33,835 nt of DNA. It comes from Planctomycetaceae bacterium (GTDB taxonomy: Bacteria; Planctomycetota; Planctomycetia; Planctomycetales; Planctomycetaceae). The notes below the pieces were generated by a model that made no database searches, was not told the origin of the DNA, and was given only the letters and a program-made list of their open reading frames with translations. The stretch lies in assembly GCA_029259845.1 (NCBI GenBank), contig JAJDEI010000063.1:2501-36335 (forward strand), given 5' to 3'. A program made the translations under genes and the position numbers. Positions 26,431 to 33,835 of the stretch are shown piece by piece (the stretch's first letter is position 1; the number at the start of each line of letters is the position of its first letter).

Positions 26431-26458
26431 GCGACTGGCTCGCGTTCAGCCGAGTCGC
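26431..26458. terminator. Hairpin between convergent PH-domain gene and rpmA
   Basis: GCGACTGGCT (26431-26440) pairs with AGCC-G-AGTCGC (26448-26458), ten pairs with one bulged G. No U-run follows on either strand, so it is only a candidate terminator. Confidence 0.4.
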
Positions 26459-26495
26459 AGGCTGATTCAGGGACCGCTGTTGGGCGGACCCGGCT

Positions 26496-26750
26496 TTAGT
26501 TCGCTGCAGCCTCCTGCACGTTGATGCGGCGTCCTTCACGATCGAAAAACACGGTTCCCTCGACAAGCGAAAAGATCGTGTAGTCGTTCCCCATGCCGAC
26601 GTTGCGACCGGGGTGCCACTTGGTGCCGCACTGGCGAATCAGAATATTGCCCGCCTGGACCGACTCGCCGCCGAACTTCTTGACGCCCCGCCGTTTGGCA
26701 GTTGAATCGCGTCCGTTGCGGCTGGAGCCCTGTCCCTTCTTATGTGCCAT
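26496..26750 (-). CDS. rpmA: 50S ribosomal protein L27
   Basis: The 84-residue bL27 begins [16 protein letters not shown], the conserved N-terminal arm that reaches the peptidyl-transferase centre, and continues [25 protein letters not shown] and [16 protein letters not shown]. There is no N-terminal cleavage extension of the Firmicutes type. The ATG at 26750 follows GAGG. Its usual partner rplU (L21) is not upstream; that space is a repeat-filled intergenic region, so the common rplU-rpmA pair is split here. Confidence 0.96.
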   Translation of the reverse strand: MAHKKGQGSSRNGRDSTAKRRGVKKFGGESVQAGNILIRQCGTKWHPGRNVGMGNDYTIFSLVEGTVFFDREGRRINVQEAAAN

Positions 26751-27159
26751 CGCCTCATGTCCTCGGGAAGAGGAGGATCGGAAATTGGGAAAATCGTCAG
26801 AGCGAAGAGTATCGACGATCGCCGCGCCGGCTGCAAGGCATTTCGCCATCAGGAACGGAGCCAGGTGGAACCGCTCAATGGTGGGGGTGGCTGGGGCGAT
26901 CTGAAATCGATGATTGGCGAGCCGCGCGGACCTCTGGGGCTATGGACAGTGAACGAACCGCGTCACCGCCCCAGAGGTTGGTTTGCGGACACATTTCCGT
27001 CACCACAACAGTACCCCAGCCACCCGGCGCGTCTGATCAGGGGCCAGCCACGCAACCGCCTGGGCAGACCCCGCTCGCCACGCTGGCCGGTTGTTTCGCT
27101 ACAATATCCGTCGGGTGATTGGGCCCTCCAGCACGAATGGCGACTGCGGAGAGTGCGAA
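26751..27159. repeat. Intergenic region with nested palindromic element 26885-27025
   Basis: The outer arms GGGTGGCTGGGG (26885-26896) and the exact complement (27014-27025) enclose a second perfect inverted pair, CCTCTGGGGC (26931-26940) and GCCCCAGAGG (26968-26977). It is the sister of the element at 25356-25556. No gene is seen in the gap. Confidence 0.7.
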
Positions 27160-27381
27160 ATGGATGATGAATCGCTGATCGATGTGTTGACCACAAACAA
27201 TCCGACCGAGGCCTATTTTCTGAGGGACGTACTCGAATCTGCCGGGATTCAAGCAGTCGTGATCGGCGACATCATCCTGGCGGGCGGGACACAACTGCCG
27301 TATCCGCGAGTCCAAGTGCATCAACGAAACAAACTGGCAGCAGACGCAATCCTCAAGTCGTTGCGAGAACAGACGTCATGA
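27160..27381 (+). CDS. DUF2007-type small protein
   Basis: This 73-residue protein starts MDDESLIDVLTTNNPTEAYF and contains LRDVLESAGIQAVVIGD and a C-terminal helix. This matches the DUF2007 (putative signal-transducing) fold, in which a residue-swap beta-alpha-beta unit reads like an ACT/PII-type small domain. GAGAG precedes the ATG at 27160. Its stop overlaps the ATG of the next gene (ATGA), so the two are coupled; the downstream partner is a membrane protein. Confidence 0.75.
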   Translation: MDDESLIDVLTTNNPTEAYFLRDVLESAGIQAVVIGDIILAGGTQLPYPRVQVHQRNKLAADAILKSLREQTS

Positions 27382-27690
27382 AGCCGGTACAAACTCGTTA
27401 CCAGAGTGCCGCACTCGGCGCCGTCTCTGGATTGCTGGCGGGAGTATCCGTTGGCGTCATGATCGCGACAAGCGCCCAACCCGACATTCAACGGGGAGTG
27501 GGAGGATGGCCTGGTGCTCTGGCCGCCACACTGAATTGTAGGCCTTCTTTTCGGACCCATTGGCGGCCTCGTCGCGCATCACAACGCCGCTCGTCCACTC
27601 ATCGGAGGGGTGGTCGTGTCCGGAATTGCGCTGACCATGTTTGTTGTTTATCTCACCATCAGGTACGGAGCCGGGAATCGGCCCGGTTAG
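27378..27690 (+). pseudogene. Small membrane protein gene with a +1 frameshift
   Basis: The ATG at 27378 overlaps the preceding stop. The first frame gives YQSAALGAVSGLLAGVSVGV and runs to about 27535. The next frame continues sensibly as GLLFGPIGGLVAHHNAARP then VVVSGIALTMFVVYLTIRYG and stops at 27688-27690. One extra base within about 27533-27541 explains the break. Joined, it is a protein of about 103 residues with two or three membrane helices. It could be a true mutation or a sequencing error. Confidence 0.6.
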
Positions 27691-27757
27691 TCGATGTCAA
27701 CGATGTCCAGCGGCTGCGATCCCGACGATCTGTCGCATGTTTGACAGGAACAGGGCA

Positions 27758-30718
27758 ATGACGATGGCGATACTCGCAAATCCCGCAACCATCAAAGTGA
27801 CCATCGACAGTCGCGAAGTTGAGGTACCGGAAGGAACGACCCTCTGGGAGGCGGCGCGGCGGGCGGGCGTGGAGATTCCGGTTCTCTGCCATGCCCCCCA
27901 GCTGAACCCGGTCGGCGTGTGCCGCATGTGCGTCGTCGATGTGGGCGAGCGGGTGCTCGCCGCTTCGTGTGTCCGCGAGTGTCAGGCGGGCATGACGGTC
28001 GCCACCAACTCCGAGAAGGTCGAACAGCACCGCCGCACGCTCACCTGGCTGCTACTCAGCGAGTACCCGGAGCAGGAGGATCGGCAGCCGTCGGCCGATG
28101 CGTGTGAGTTGGAGGGGCTGGGACGTCGGTATGGGATTGTAAAGGAAGGCGGAATTCGAAATGGGGAATTCGGAAAAGACGGATTCGCCCCGCATTCCGA
28201 ATTCCCCATTCCGATTTCCAAATTCGACCTCTCCTCGCCCGTGATCGCTGTCGACCATGCCGCGTGCATCCTGTGTGATCGCTGCATCCGGGCGTGCGAC
28301 GACGTGCAGAACAATCACGTGATTGGCCGGACCGGCAAGGGGCACGCGGCTCGGATCGCCTTCGACCTCGATCAGCCGATGGGAGAGAGCACGTGTGTCT
28401 CCTGTGGAGAGTGTGCGGCCGTCTGTCCGACCGACGCCCTGACGCACAAGCCGATCACGCTGCCGATTGTTCCGGACGAGCGGACGACCACGACGGAAAC
28501 GGTCTGTCCGTATTGCGGCGTCGGCTGTTCGTTGACGGTGCACTCCCGCGACAACCAGATTCTCCTGGCCGAAGGACACGAAAGTCCGGTCAATCACGGG
28601 CGTCTGTGTGTGAAGGGCCGTTATGGCTGGGATTACGCCCAGCATCCGCAGCGGCTCACGAAGCCGCTCATCCGCCGGGACGACGCCTACCCCAAAGGGC
28701 CGCTTTCAAGCGACGTCGCCGGCAACACGGGAGGGCGAGGCTCCCGCCGAGCCGGCGAACGTGACGGCAGCAAGCCGGGCGGGATCGTCGACTATGATGA
28801 GGTGCTCCCCGCCTTCAGTGAAGCGAGTTGGGAGGAAGCACTCGATCTTGTCGGAGAACGGTTGCGGGCGATCCGTGACGAACATGGCAGCGGCGCTCTG
28901 GCCGGGTTCGGTTCAGCAAAGTGCTCGAATGAAGAGGCGTATCTGTTTCAGAAGCTTATTCGGGCCGGGTTCGGGACAAACAACGTCGACCACTGCACGC
29001 GGCTGTGCCATGCGTCGTCGGTCGCCGCGCTGATGGAGACGATCGGCGGCGGGGCGGTCACCAATATCTTCGCCGATGTGCAGAACGCCGATGTGTGTCT
29101 CGTGGCCGGCTCGCATTCCACTGCCAACCATCCAGTGGCGGCGACGTTCATCAAAGAGGCGGCCCGCCGCGGCACGAAACTGATCGTTGTTGACGTGCGG
29201 CGACACGAACTGGCCCGCTTCGCCACGCACTTCGCCCAAATCAAACCGGGCAGCGACGTCGCCTTCTACAACGCCGTCATGCACGTGCTGATCGCCGAAG
29301 ACCTCGTCGATCACGAGTTCATCCAACAGCGGACCGAAGGGTTCGACGACCTCAAGCAACTGGTGCTGCGAGACTTTTCCCCGGAGCAGGCGTCGGCCAT
29401 TTGTGGGATCGAACCGGACGAAATTCGCGCGATTGCCCGCACGATTGGGGGTGCGAAACGGCAAGCCGACTCGCCGTCTGCTCGCGACTCTCAACCCTCA
29501 ACTCTTGACTCTCCTCTCCCCCGTATGCTCATTTTCTGGGGCATGGGCATCGCGCAGCACTCGCATGGGACGGATAACGCCCGCTGTCTGATCTCGCTGT
29601 GCCTGATGACCGGCAACGTCGGCAAGCCGGGCACGGGGCTGCATCCGTTGCGGGGGCAGAACAACGTGCAGGGGGCGAGCGATGCCGGGCTGATTCCGAT
29701 CGTCTACCCGGACTACCAGGCGGTCGGAGATTCATCGGCGCGCGCGAAGTTTGAAGCCGCCTGGGGCCGCGAACTGGACCCGCAGCCGGGGCTGACCGTC
29801 GTCGAGATCATGTCCGGGGCGCTCACCAAGGACATCCGCGGGATGTACATTCTCGGCGAGAACCCGTTCCTCAGCGACCCGAACGCCAACAAGGTCCGCA
29901 AGTCGCTCTCGTCGCTCGATTTTCTCGTCGTCCAGGACATCTTCCTCACGGAGACGGCCGAATTCGCGGACGTCATCCTGCCGGCAACGAGCTATTTCGA
30001 GAAGGACGGAACCTACACGAACACCGACCGCCGTGTGCAGTTGGGCCGCAAGATTCTCGACCCGCCGGGCGATGCGCGGGCCGACTGGCAGATCATCTGT
30101 GACGTCGCGACGCAGGTGGGACTGCCGATGTCGTATGAGTCGCCGGCTGCGATTTTCGAGGAGTTCGCGGGCCTGACGAAGAACTATGGCGGCCTGTCGC
30201 ATGCGAACCTTGGTCCGACCGGCAAACTTTGGCCCTGTGCGGACCCGCAAGCGGGGGACGGGACGCAGATTCTGTTCGGCGACCGGTTTCCGACGTCTTC
30301 CGGGAAGGGAAAATTCGTGCCGTGCGGATATCTGCCGGCAGCCGAGTTGCCGGACGACGAGTATCCGCTCGTACTCAATACGGGCCGCATTCTCGAACAC
30401 TGGCACACCGGCAGCATGACCCGCCGCAGCAAGGCCCTCGACGCCATCAAGCCGTCCGCGTTCGCCAAGCTGCACCCGTCGGACCTCGCGGAGTTAGGTC
30501 TCGACGACCGTCAGATGGTGCGCGTGGCGAGCCGCCGGGGTGAGATCGAACTGCAGGCGATCGCCGACCGGTCGATCGAGCCGGGCTGTGTGTTCATTCC
30601 CTTCCATTTTCGCGAAGCATCCGCGAACCTCCTGACGAATGACGTGCTCGATCCCTACGGGAAGATCCCCGAGTACAAGTATTGTGCCGTGAGGGTGGAG
30701 GCAGTGGACGGTGAATGA
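27758..30718 (+). CDS. fdhA: Formate dehydrogenase alpha subunit, Cys-type, NuoG-like N-terminus
   Basis: The 986-residue molybdo/tungsto-bis-MGD oxidoreductase should oxidise formate to CO2 in the cytoplasm. An N-terminal 2Fe-2S domain has Cys44, 55, 58 and 71. Two 4Fe-4S sets follow (Cys170/173/176/180 and 213/216/219/223), then the catalytic-domain cluster CPYCGVGC...LCVKG (Cys250/253/257/284). The Mo/W ligand is Cys417 in TRLCHASSVAAL, not selenocysteine. Later landmarks include GMGIAQHSHG, LHPLRGQNNVQGASD, FLTETAEFADVILPA and GRILEHWHTGSMTRR. The usual His-Cys3 cluster site after WLLLSE reads SEYPEQEDRQ and lacks its ligands. Three repeat-derived inserts interrupt it at about residues 131-160, 321-340 and 565-588. 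No NADH- or FMN-binding partner subunits lie nearby. Confidence 0.9.
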   Translation: MTMAILANPATIKVTIDSREVEVPEGTTLWEAARRAGVEIPVLCHAPQLNPVGVCRMCVVDVGERVLAASCVRECQAGMTVATNSEKVEQHRRTLTWLLLSEYPEQEDRQPSADACELEGLGRRYGIVKEGGIRNGEFGKDGFAPHSEFPIPISKFDLSSPVIAVDHAACILCDRCIRACDDVQNNHVIGRTGKGHAARIAFDLDQPMGESTCVSCGECAAVCPTDALTHKPITLPIVPDERTTTTETVCPYCGVGCSLTVHSRDNQILLAEGHESPVNHGRLCVKGRYGWDYAQHPQRLTKPLIRRDDAYPKGPLSSDVAGNTGGRGSRRAGERDGSKPGGIVDYDEVLPAFSEASWEEALDLVGERLRAIRDEHGSGALAGFGSAKCSNEEAYLFQKLIRAGFGTNNVDHCTRLCHASSVAALMETIGGGAVTNIFADVQNADVCLVAGSHSTANHPVAATFIKEAARRGTKLIVVDVRRHELARFATHFAQIKPGSDVAFYNAVMHVLIAEDLVDHEFIQQRTEGFDDLKQLVLRDFSPEQASAICGIEPDEIRAIARTIGGAKRQADSPSARDSQPSTLDSPLPRMLIFWGMGIAQHSHGTDNARCLISLCLMTGNVGKPGTGLHPLRGQNNVQGASDAGLIPIVYPDYQAVGDSSARAKFEAAWGRELDPQPGLTVVEIMSGALTKDIRGMYILGENPFLSDPNANKVRKSLSSLDFLVVQDIFLTETAEFADVILPATSYFEKDGTYTNTDRRVQLGRKILDPPGDARADWQIICDVATQVGLPMSYESPAAIFEEFAGLTKNYGGLSHANLGPTGKLWPCADPQAGDGTQILFGDRFPTSSGKGKFVPCGYLPAAELPDDEYPLVLNTGRILEHWHTGSMTRRSKALDAIKPSAFAKLHPSDLAELGLDDRQMVRVASRRGEIELQAIADRSIEPGCVFIPFHFREASANLLTNDVLDPYGKIPEYKYCAVRVEAVDGE
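28151..28219. repeat. Inverted repeat inserted in fdhA (domain junction)
   Basis: The left arm 28151-28173 and right arm 28197-28219 match as inverted copies at 21 of 23 bases (core ATGGGGAATTCGG). They encode a Gly/Asn/Phe-rich spacer between the 2Fe-2S part and the 4Fe-4S domain of FdhA, in frame. Confidence 0.6.
28729..28753 (+). repeat. GGGAGGGCGAGGCTCCC-type repeat inside fdhA
   Basis: The segment GGGAGGGCGAGGCTCCC then GCCGAGCC is a hairpin-forming unit that, to my knowledge, is scattered through many planctomycete genomes (EGEAPAEP in another frame). Here it is read in frame as a Gly/Arg-rich loop (GGRGSRRAG) of FdhA, just before a conserved VDYDEVLPAF segment. Confidence 0.55.
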
Positions 30719-30722
30719 CAGA

Positions 30723-31080
30723 GACGGGAAAAGCGGATCGGGCGGATGCGGCGGATTGACGCAGATATACTCGAGGGTTGACATGCCTGTTCTGCGAGTG
30801 ATTGCGACGGTCCTTCTTCTGGTCGCAGGGGTGTATTCAGCCTCTCGTCTGCTGACACCAGTTGAGGTTCGTGGCAAAGCACAACGTGATGGTTCGATCA
30901 CCTATCATCGCATTGGCTACATTCTAACAACGGCCTTCCTTGCCGCGATGCTCTGGATGTGGGCATGATTTCAGGATAATTCAATCCGCGGGTGGCCCAG
31001 CCGCTTGGTTGGAATGAGCCACCAGACTGACAAACAATCCTTCTGAATCCGTCGCATCTGCCCGATCCGCTTTTCCCTTC
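30723..31080. repeat. 35-bp inverted repeats flanking a small membrane-protein gene
   Basis: The left arm (30723-30757) and right arm (31046-31080) are inverted copies matching at 32 of 35 bases, with core GGGAAAAGCGGATCGGGC. They bracket 288 bases holding the 61-residue gene below. A direct copy of the 15-mer CGGGTGGCCCAGCCG (30989-31003) lies inside. The arrangement looks like a mini-element or a pair of dispersed repeats. Confidence 0.65.
30783..30968 (+). CDS. Small two-helix membrane protein, hypothetical
   Basis: The 61-residue frame starts with ATG at 30783 after GAGGG at good spacing. It predicts two helices (VLRVIATVLLLVAGVYSASRL and IGYILTTAFLAAMLWMW) joined by a polar, basic stretch. 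A longer reading from GTG at 30711 would overlap fdhA and translate repeat DNA, so I prefer the short form. I recognise no family. It sits within a pair of inverted repeats. Confidence 0.55.
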   Translation: MPVLRVIATVLLLVAGVYSASRLLTPVEVRGKAQRDGSITYHRIGYILTTAFLAAMLWMWA

Positions 31081-31097
31081 AAGACCGAAACGCTTCC

Positions 31098-32156
31098 ATG
31101 TCCCTCGTCCGTCCCAACGTCGACCGCATCGCCGGGTATGTTCCGGGGGAGCAGCCTCAGGAGGGGGGGTGGGTCAAGCTCAACACGAATGAGAACCCGT
31201 ATCCGCCGTCGCCGCGGGTGGTGGAGGCGATTGAGCGGGCCGCGCGGGGACGGTTGAATGTCTATCCGGACCCGGTGGCGACGGCGTTTCGCCGGGCGGT
31301 TGGGGAGCTGTTCGACGTCGACCCGGATTGGGTGCTGCCGGCGAATGGGAGCGACGAGAACCTGACGATCCTGCTGCGGACATTCGTCGATCCGGGCGAG
31401 TTGGCATCGTTTCCCTATCCGAGTTATATCCTGTACGAAACGCTCGCTGACCTGCAGGGGGCGAGGCACGAGCGGCTGCTGCTCAGGGAGGACTGGTCCT
31501 GGGATGTTGCCGGTGCACGGGAGACGATCGATCGGTCGAAGCTGCTGTTCGTGCCGAATCCGAACTCGCCGTCGGGGAACCGTTGGGACGACGAAACGAT
31601 CTGTGCGCTGATCCCGCCGCAGGGGTTGCTGGTGCTCGACGAGGCGTACGGAGATTTCGCGGACCAGCCGCACCGGATGGAACTGCTCAAGGGGGACTTC
31701 GGCCGGCGGATCATCGTGACCCGCACGCTAAGCAAGTCCTATTCGCTCGCCGGGCTGCGGCTGGGGTTCGCGGTCGCGCATCCGCAGCACATTGCCGCCA
31801 TGCGGAAGGTCAAGGACAGCTATAATTGCGACACGCTGGCGTTGGCCGCGGGGACGGCGGCGATCGACGACCAACAGTGGATGCTGGATAACGCCGCCAA
31901 GATTTGCGCAACACGATCGCGATTGAGCAACTGCCTCAAGCAACTCGGCTTCGACGTGGTCGATTCTCAGGCGAACTTCGTCTGGACGACGCACGCGGAG
32001 CGTGAGCATGCGGACCTGTACGAAGCCCTGAAGTCGCAGAAGATTCTGGTCCGCTTCATGCAGTTTCCAGATGTGGACGTTGACGGACTGCGGATTACCG
32101 TCGGCACGGATGACGAGATCGACCGGCTGCTGGAGGCACTGAGCGGTATCCTTTAG
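31098..32156 (+). CDS. hisC: Histidinol-phosphate aminotransferase
   Basis: HisC transfers the amino group from glutamate to imidazole-acetol phosphate in histidine synthesis, using PLP. The 352-residue protein is a normal length and shows KLNTNENPYPPSP, ANGSDENLTILLRTF, the NPNSPSG loop at about 154-160, DEAYGDF at 181-187, the PLP lysine Lys213 in TLSKSYSLAGLRLG, and the phosphate-binding RITVGTDDE near the end. No clear Shine-Dalgarno precedes the ATG. It is followed by hisB in the same direction 160 bases on; the other his genes are not in the window. Confidence 0.95.
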   Translation: MSLVRPNVDRIAGYVPGEQPQEGGWVKLNTNENPYPPSPRVVEAIERAARGRLNVYPDPVATAFRRAVGELFDVDPDWVLPANGSDENLTILLRTFVDPGELASFPYPSYILYETLADLQGARHERLLLREDWSWDVAGARETIDRSKLLFVPNPNSPSGNRWDDETICALIPPQGLLVLDEAYGDFADQPHRMELLKGDFGRRIIVTRTLSKSYSLAGLRLGFAVAHPQHIAAMRKVKDSYNCDTLALAAGTAAIDDQQWMLDNAAKICATRSRLSNCLKQLGFDVVDSQANFVWTTHAEREHADLYEALKSQKILVRFMQFPDVDVDGLRITVGTDDEIDRLLEALSGIL

Positions 32157-32316
32157 ACTCGCTGCCGGAGATGCTTGATTTCTGATCGGCGATCTCAGAT
32201 TTCAAATCTCAAATCGGGCATTTCAGAGATCGGACGTCACAGATGACATCTCAAATCTGGAATCTCAGATCTCAAATTGTGACCCTTGAACCTGAAGTCC
32301 CGGAAGCGCCTCTCGC
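32157..32316. repeat. ATCTCA-rich repeat tract between hisC and hisB
   Basis: This 160-base gap is made of repeated ATCTCA/CAAATCT words, including the palindrome AGATTTCAAATCT (32198-32210) and direct copies of ATCTCA...TCTCAAAT. Its composition is AT-richer than its neighbours. It has no coding potential and no clear terminator. Confidence 0.6.
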
Positions 32317-32904
32317 ATGTCCCGCATCGCTACGATCAATCGTAAGACCAACGAGACCGACATCTCACTGACACTGAATCTCGACGGGTCGGGAGAGGCG
32401 GACGTCGCCACCGGGGTCGGATTCTTTGATCACATGCTGACGCTGCTCGCCAAGCATGGGCTGTTCGATCTGACCATTCGGGCGGACGGCGACCTCGATG
32501 TCGACCAGCATCACACGGTCGAGGACACGGGCATCTGCTTGGGACAGGCGGTCGCGGAGGCAGTGGGGGACAAGGCGGGCATTACGCGGTACGGGTCGAT
32601 GACGCTGCCGATGGAGGAGACGCTGGTCACCTCCGCGCTCGATTTGAGCGGCCGGTTCTGGTTTGTGGACAGTTTTTCGTTTCCGACGGAGAAGATCGGC
32701 GAGTTCGACTCACAGCTCGTCGAGGTGTTCTGGCAGGCGGCGGCGGCCAATGCGCTGATGAACCTGCACGTGGTGCTGCATCACGGTGCCAACAGCCACC
32801 ACATCGCCGAAGGCATCTTCAAAGCGACCGCCCGTGCGCTGCGGACGGCAGTGGCCATCGACCCCCGCCAAACCGGCGTGCCTTCGTCCAAAGGGACGCT
32901 GTGA
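32317..32904 (+). CDS. hisB: Imidazoleglycerol-phosphate dehydratase
   Basis: HisB (IGPD) removes water from imidazole-glycerol phosphate two steps before the aminotransferase product is used. The 195-residue monofunctional form has the two Mn-binding repeats: HHTVED at 65-70 and HHIAE at 161-165, plus [16 protein letters not shown], the [16 protein letters not shown] segment and the closing [13 protein letters not shown]. It lacks the N-terminal histidinol-phosphatase domain of enteric HisB. The start ATG at 32317 has a GGAAG about 14 bases upstream. It lies downstream of hisC and is probably cotranscribed unless the repeat tract interferes. Confidence 0.96.
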   Translation: MSRIATINRKTNETDISLTLNLDGSGEADVATGVGFFDHMLTLLAKHGLFDLTIRADGDLDVDQHHTVEDTGICLGQAVAEAVGDKAGITRYGSMTLPMEETLVTSALDLSGRFWFVDSFSFPTEKIGEFDSQLVEVFWQAAAANALMNLHVVLHHGANSHHIAEGIFKATARALRTAVAIDPRQTGVPSSKGTL

Positions 32905-32941
32905 GCGGTCGGGCGTGAGTACCGGATGGTCTTGCTGAGAG

Positions 32942-33076
32942 AATCAGAGCCCGGAGCGTTCGCGACGGAGGTCGACGTGACACCGATTTCGACGCTGGCA
33001 GGTGCGCGGTGTGATCCGAGCTCCGCGGGGAAATGATTCCGGCACTGTCCCGTCGCTGACGCTCCGGGCTCTGCTC
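32942..33076. repeat. MITE-like element, second copy (AATCAGAGCCC ends)
   Basis: The left arm (about 32942-32968) and right arm (about 33048-33073) are imperfect inverted copies with core CAGAGCCCGGAGCG. They match the arms at 24364-24506 in sequence and spacing (about 135 against 143 bases), but the interiors differ. The element fills much of the 454-base gap after hisB; the rest (33077-33358) shows no gene. Confidence 0.7.
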
Positions 33077-33358
33077 GGTCCCGTCATCCGATCACTCCGA
33101 CACCCGTTGCGACAGGTGTCTGAGCACCGGTGCCGGCGGGCATAACCGTTACACCCGGCAGTCGTCATCGAGTCCGTTTTACCCATTTTTGCTGTTAGGC
33201 AAGCCCGACGCAGTTCCTATATCTCGATTGGATGTCACAACCGACCTGCTGTTTGCGTAAATGTGCCGGTTCGTGGCTGTTAAGATTGAAGTCCGCCGAT
33301 CGCGACGACATCATGGAATGGTCGGTTTCACTGAGATACACACCTCCGGAGTGACACA

Positions 33359-33592
33359 ATGCTGCCCACGTCGTACGCAGACATCGAATTGTTGGAGTCC
33401 GAAGAGCTGCCGCAGCGCACATTGGTTGCTCCGCCGGTGCTCGCCCGCGAACTGCGGCTCGCCCTGTCCGCCCTGGACCTGACGGTCGAGACCGGCACCC
33501 GCGACGCGGTCCTGATCTCGTCGGACCTGTACCAGGCGTTTCAGCAATGGGATCCTGGCGAGGAGCAGACACCCGGCTCCCAGTGGAACTAG
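33359..33592 (+). CDS. Small hypothetical protein
   Basis: The 77-residue frame starts with ATG at 33359 after GGAG at nine bases' spacing. It is acidic, begins MLPTSYADIELLESEELPQR, and contains an amphipathic stretch LARELRLALSALDLTVETGT. No membrane segment, signal or known motif is visible. The ribosome binding site and ordinary codon use make it plausible. I do not recognise it. Confidence 0.5.
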   Translation: MLPTSYADIELLESEELPQRTLVAPPVLARELRLALSALDLTVETGTRDAVLISSDLYQAFQQWDPGEEQTPGSQWN

Positions 33593-33616
33593 ACGCTGCA
33601 GAAACGCGGAATTCCC

Positions 33617-33835
33617 CGATCCCAAACTCCGGTTTGGGAACGCCCCTTCGAGAAACTCTGTTTCTCATCATTCGATTTGCAGGCGTAGGATGGGCTTTGC
33701 GTGTGCCGTGAAAAGGCTTTGGGACTTCAGTGGGAGGTAGTCCCACCCGGAAACTGGTCGCTCCATCCGGTAGTCCTTGGGGCGGTTCAAGGAGGTAACG
33801 AATTGGACTGAAGCACTTCAAGAAAAGGCTCCCAG
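33617..33835. repeat. Cluster of small hairpin repeats at the right edge
   Basis: Three hairpins follow the last gene: CCCAAAC/GTTTGGG (33621-33638, a copy of the repeat at 12403-12440), GAGAAAC/GTTTCTC (33650-33666) and GTGGGA/TCCCAC (33730-33746). I see no coding sequence in the remainder. AAGGAGGTAACGA at 33790-33802 looks like a ribosome binding site, but no open frame follows before the edge. Confidence 0.6.

Noticed and set aside
33195-33821. 208-codon - strand frame at the right end
   Set aside because: It reads through hairpin repeats and the small + strand gene; the sequence is repeat translation.

Overview
The window looks like a chromosomal segment from a member of the Planctomycetota, probably Planctomycetales. 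The DNA is GC-rich, with long antisense shadow frames. The gene content includes families that are common in planctomycetes: DUF4159 and prenyltransferase-like secreted proteins, an NPCBM-domain protein, a GSGC-type lipoprotein, a sigma-70 factor with a large helix-turn-helix extension, and a PHP-domain secreted protein. Gene spacing is loose, and the intergenic DNA is full of dispersed palindromic repeats, some of which also lie inside coding sequences. This placement rests on family recognition, not on a database search.

Layout, left to right. Positions 1-1706 are a mobile-element graveyard: the C-terminal part of a large serine recombinase, a fragment of a group II intron reverse transcriptase, and an IS66 transposase lacking its middle. 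Then come a Tat-exported isochorismatase-like hydrolase (-), a frameshifted NYN-domain nuclease (+), a secreted PHP-domain protein (+), the sigma factor (-), a four-helix membrane protein (-) and purQ (-). A + strand group follows: a small lipoprotein, a secreted prenyltransferase/squalene-oxidase-repeat protein and an overlapping NPCBM-domain protein. It converges on a small membrane protein and a - strand cluster (19748 down to 12953) made of an ABC ATPase, an ABC permease with a large soluble insert, a single-pass membrane protein and a secreted protein that joins prenyltransferase-like repeats to two DUF4159 domains.

The right half is mostly metabolic or housekeeping: pgk (+), a glycerophosphodiester phosphodiesterase (-), a family 2 glycosyltransferase (-), an SDR oxidoreductase (+), a PH-domain membrane protein (+), rpmA (-), a DUF2007 protein coupled to a frameshifted membrane gene (+), a Cys-type formate dehydrogenase alpha subunit (+), hisC and hisB (+), and a small hypothetical gene.

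Most interesting signals: (i) a candidate structured RNA on the - strand at 22579-22750, with a strong Shine-Dalgarno and 13- and 20-codon reading frames, a three-way-junction-like fold and a terminator ending in six U, upstream of the phosphodiesterase gene; (ii) repeat insertions tolerated in frame inside purQ and fdhA; (iii) several families of nested palindromic elements, some MITE-like with 26-30 bp arms; (iv) the ABC/DUF4159 envelope cluster; (v) the sigma factor with three N-terminal HTH-like segments.
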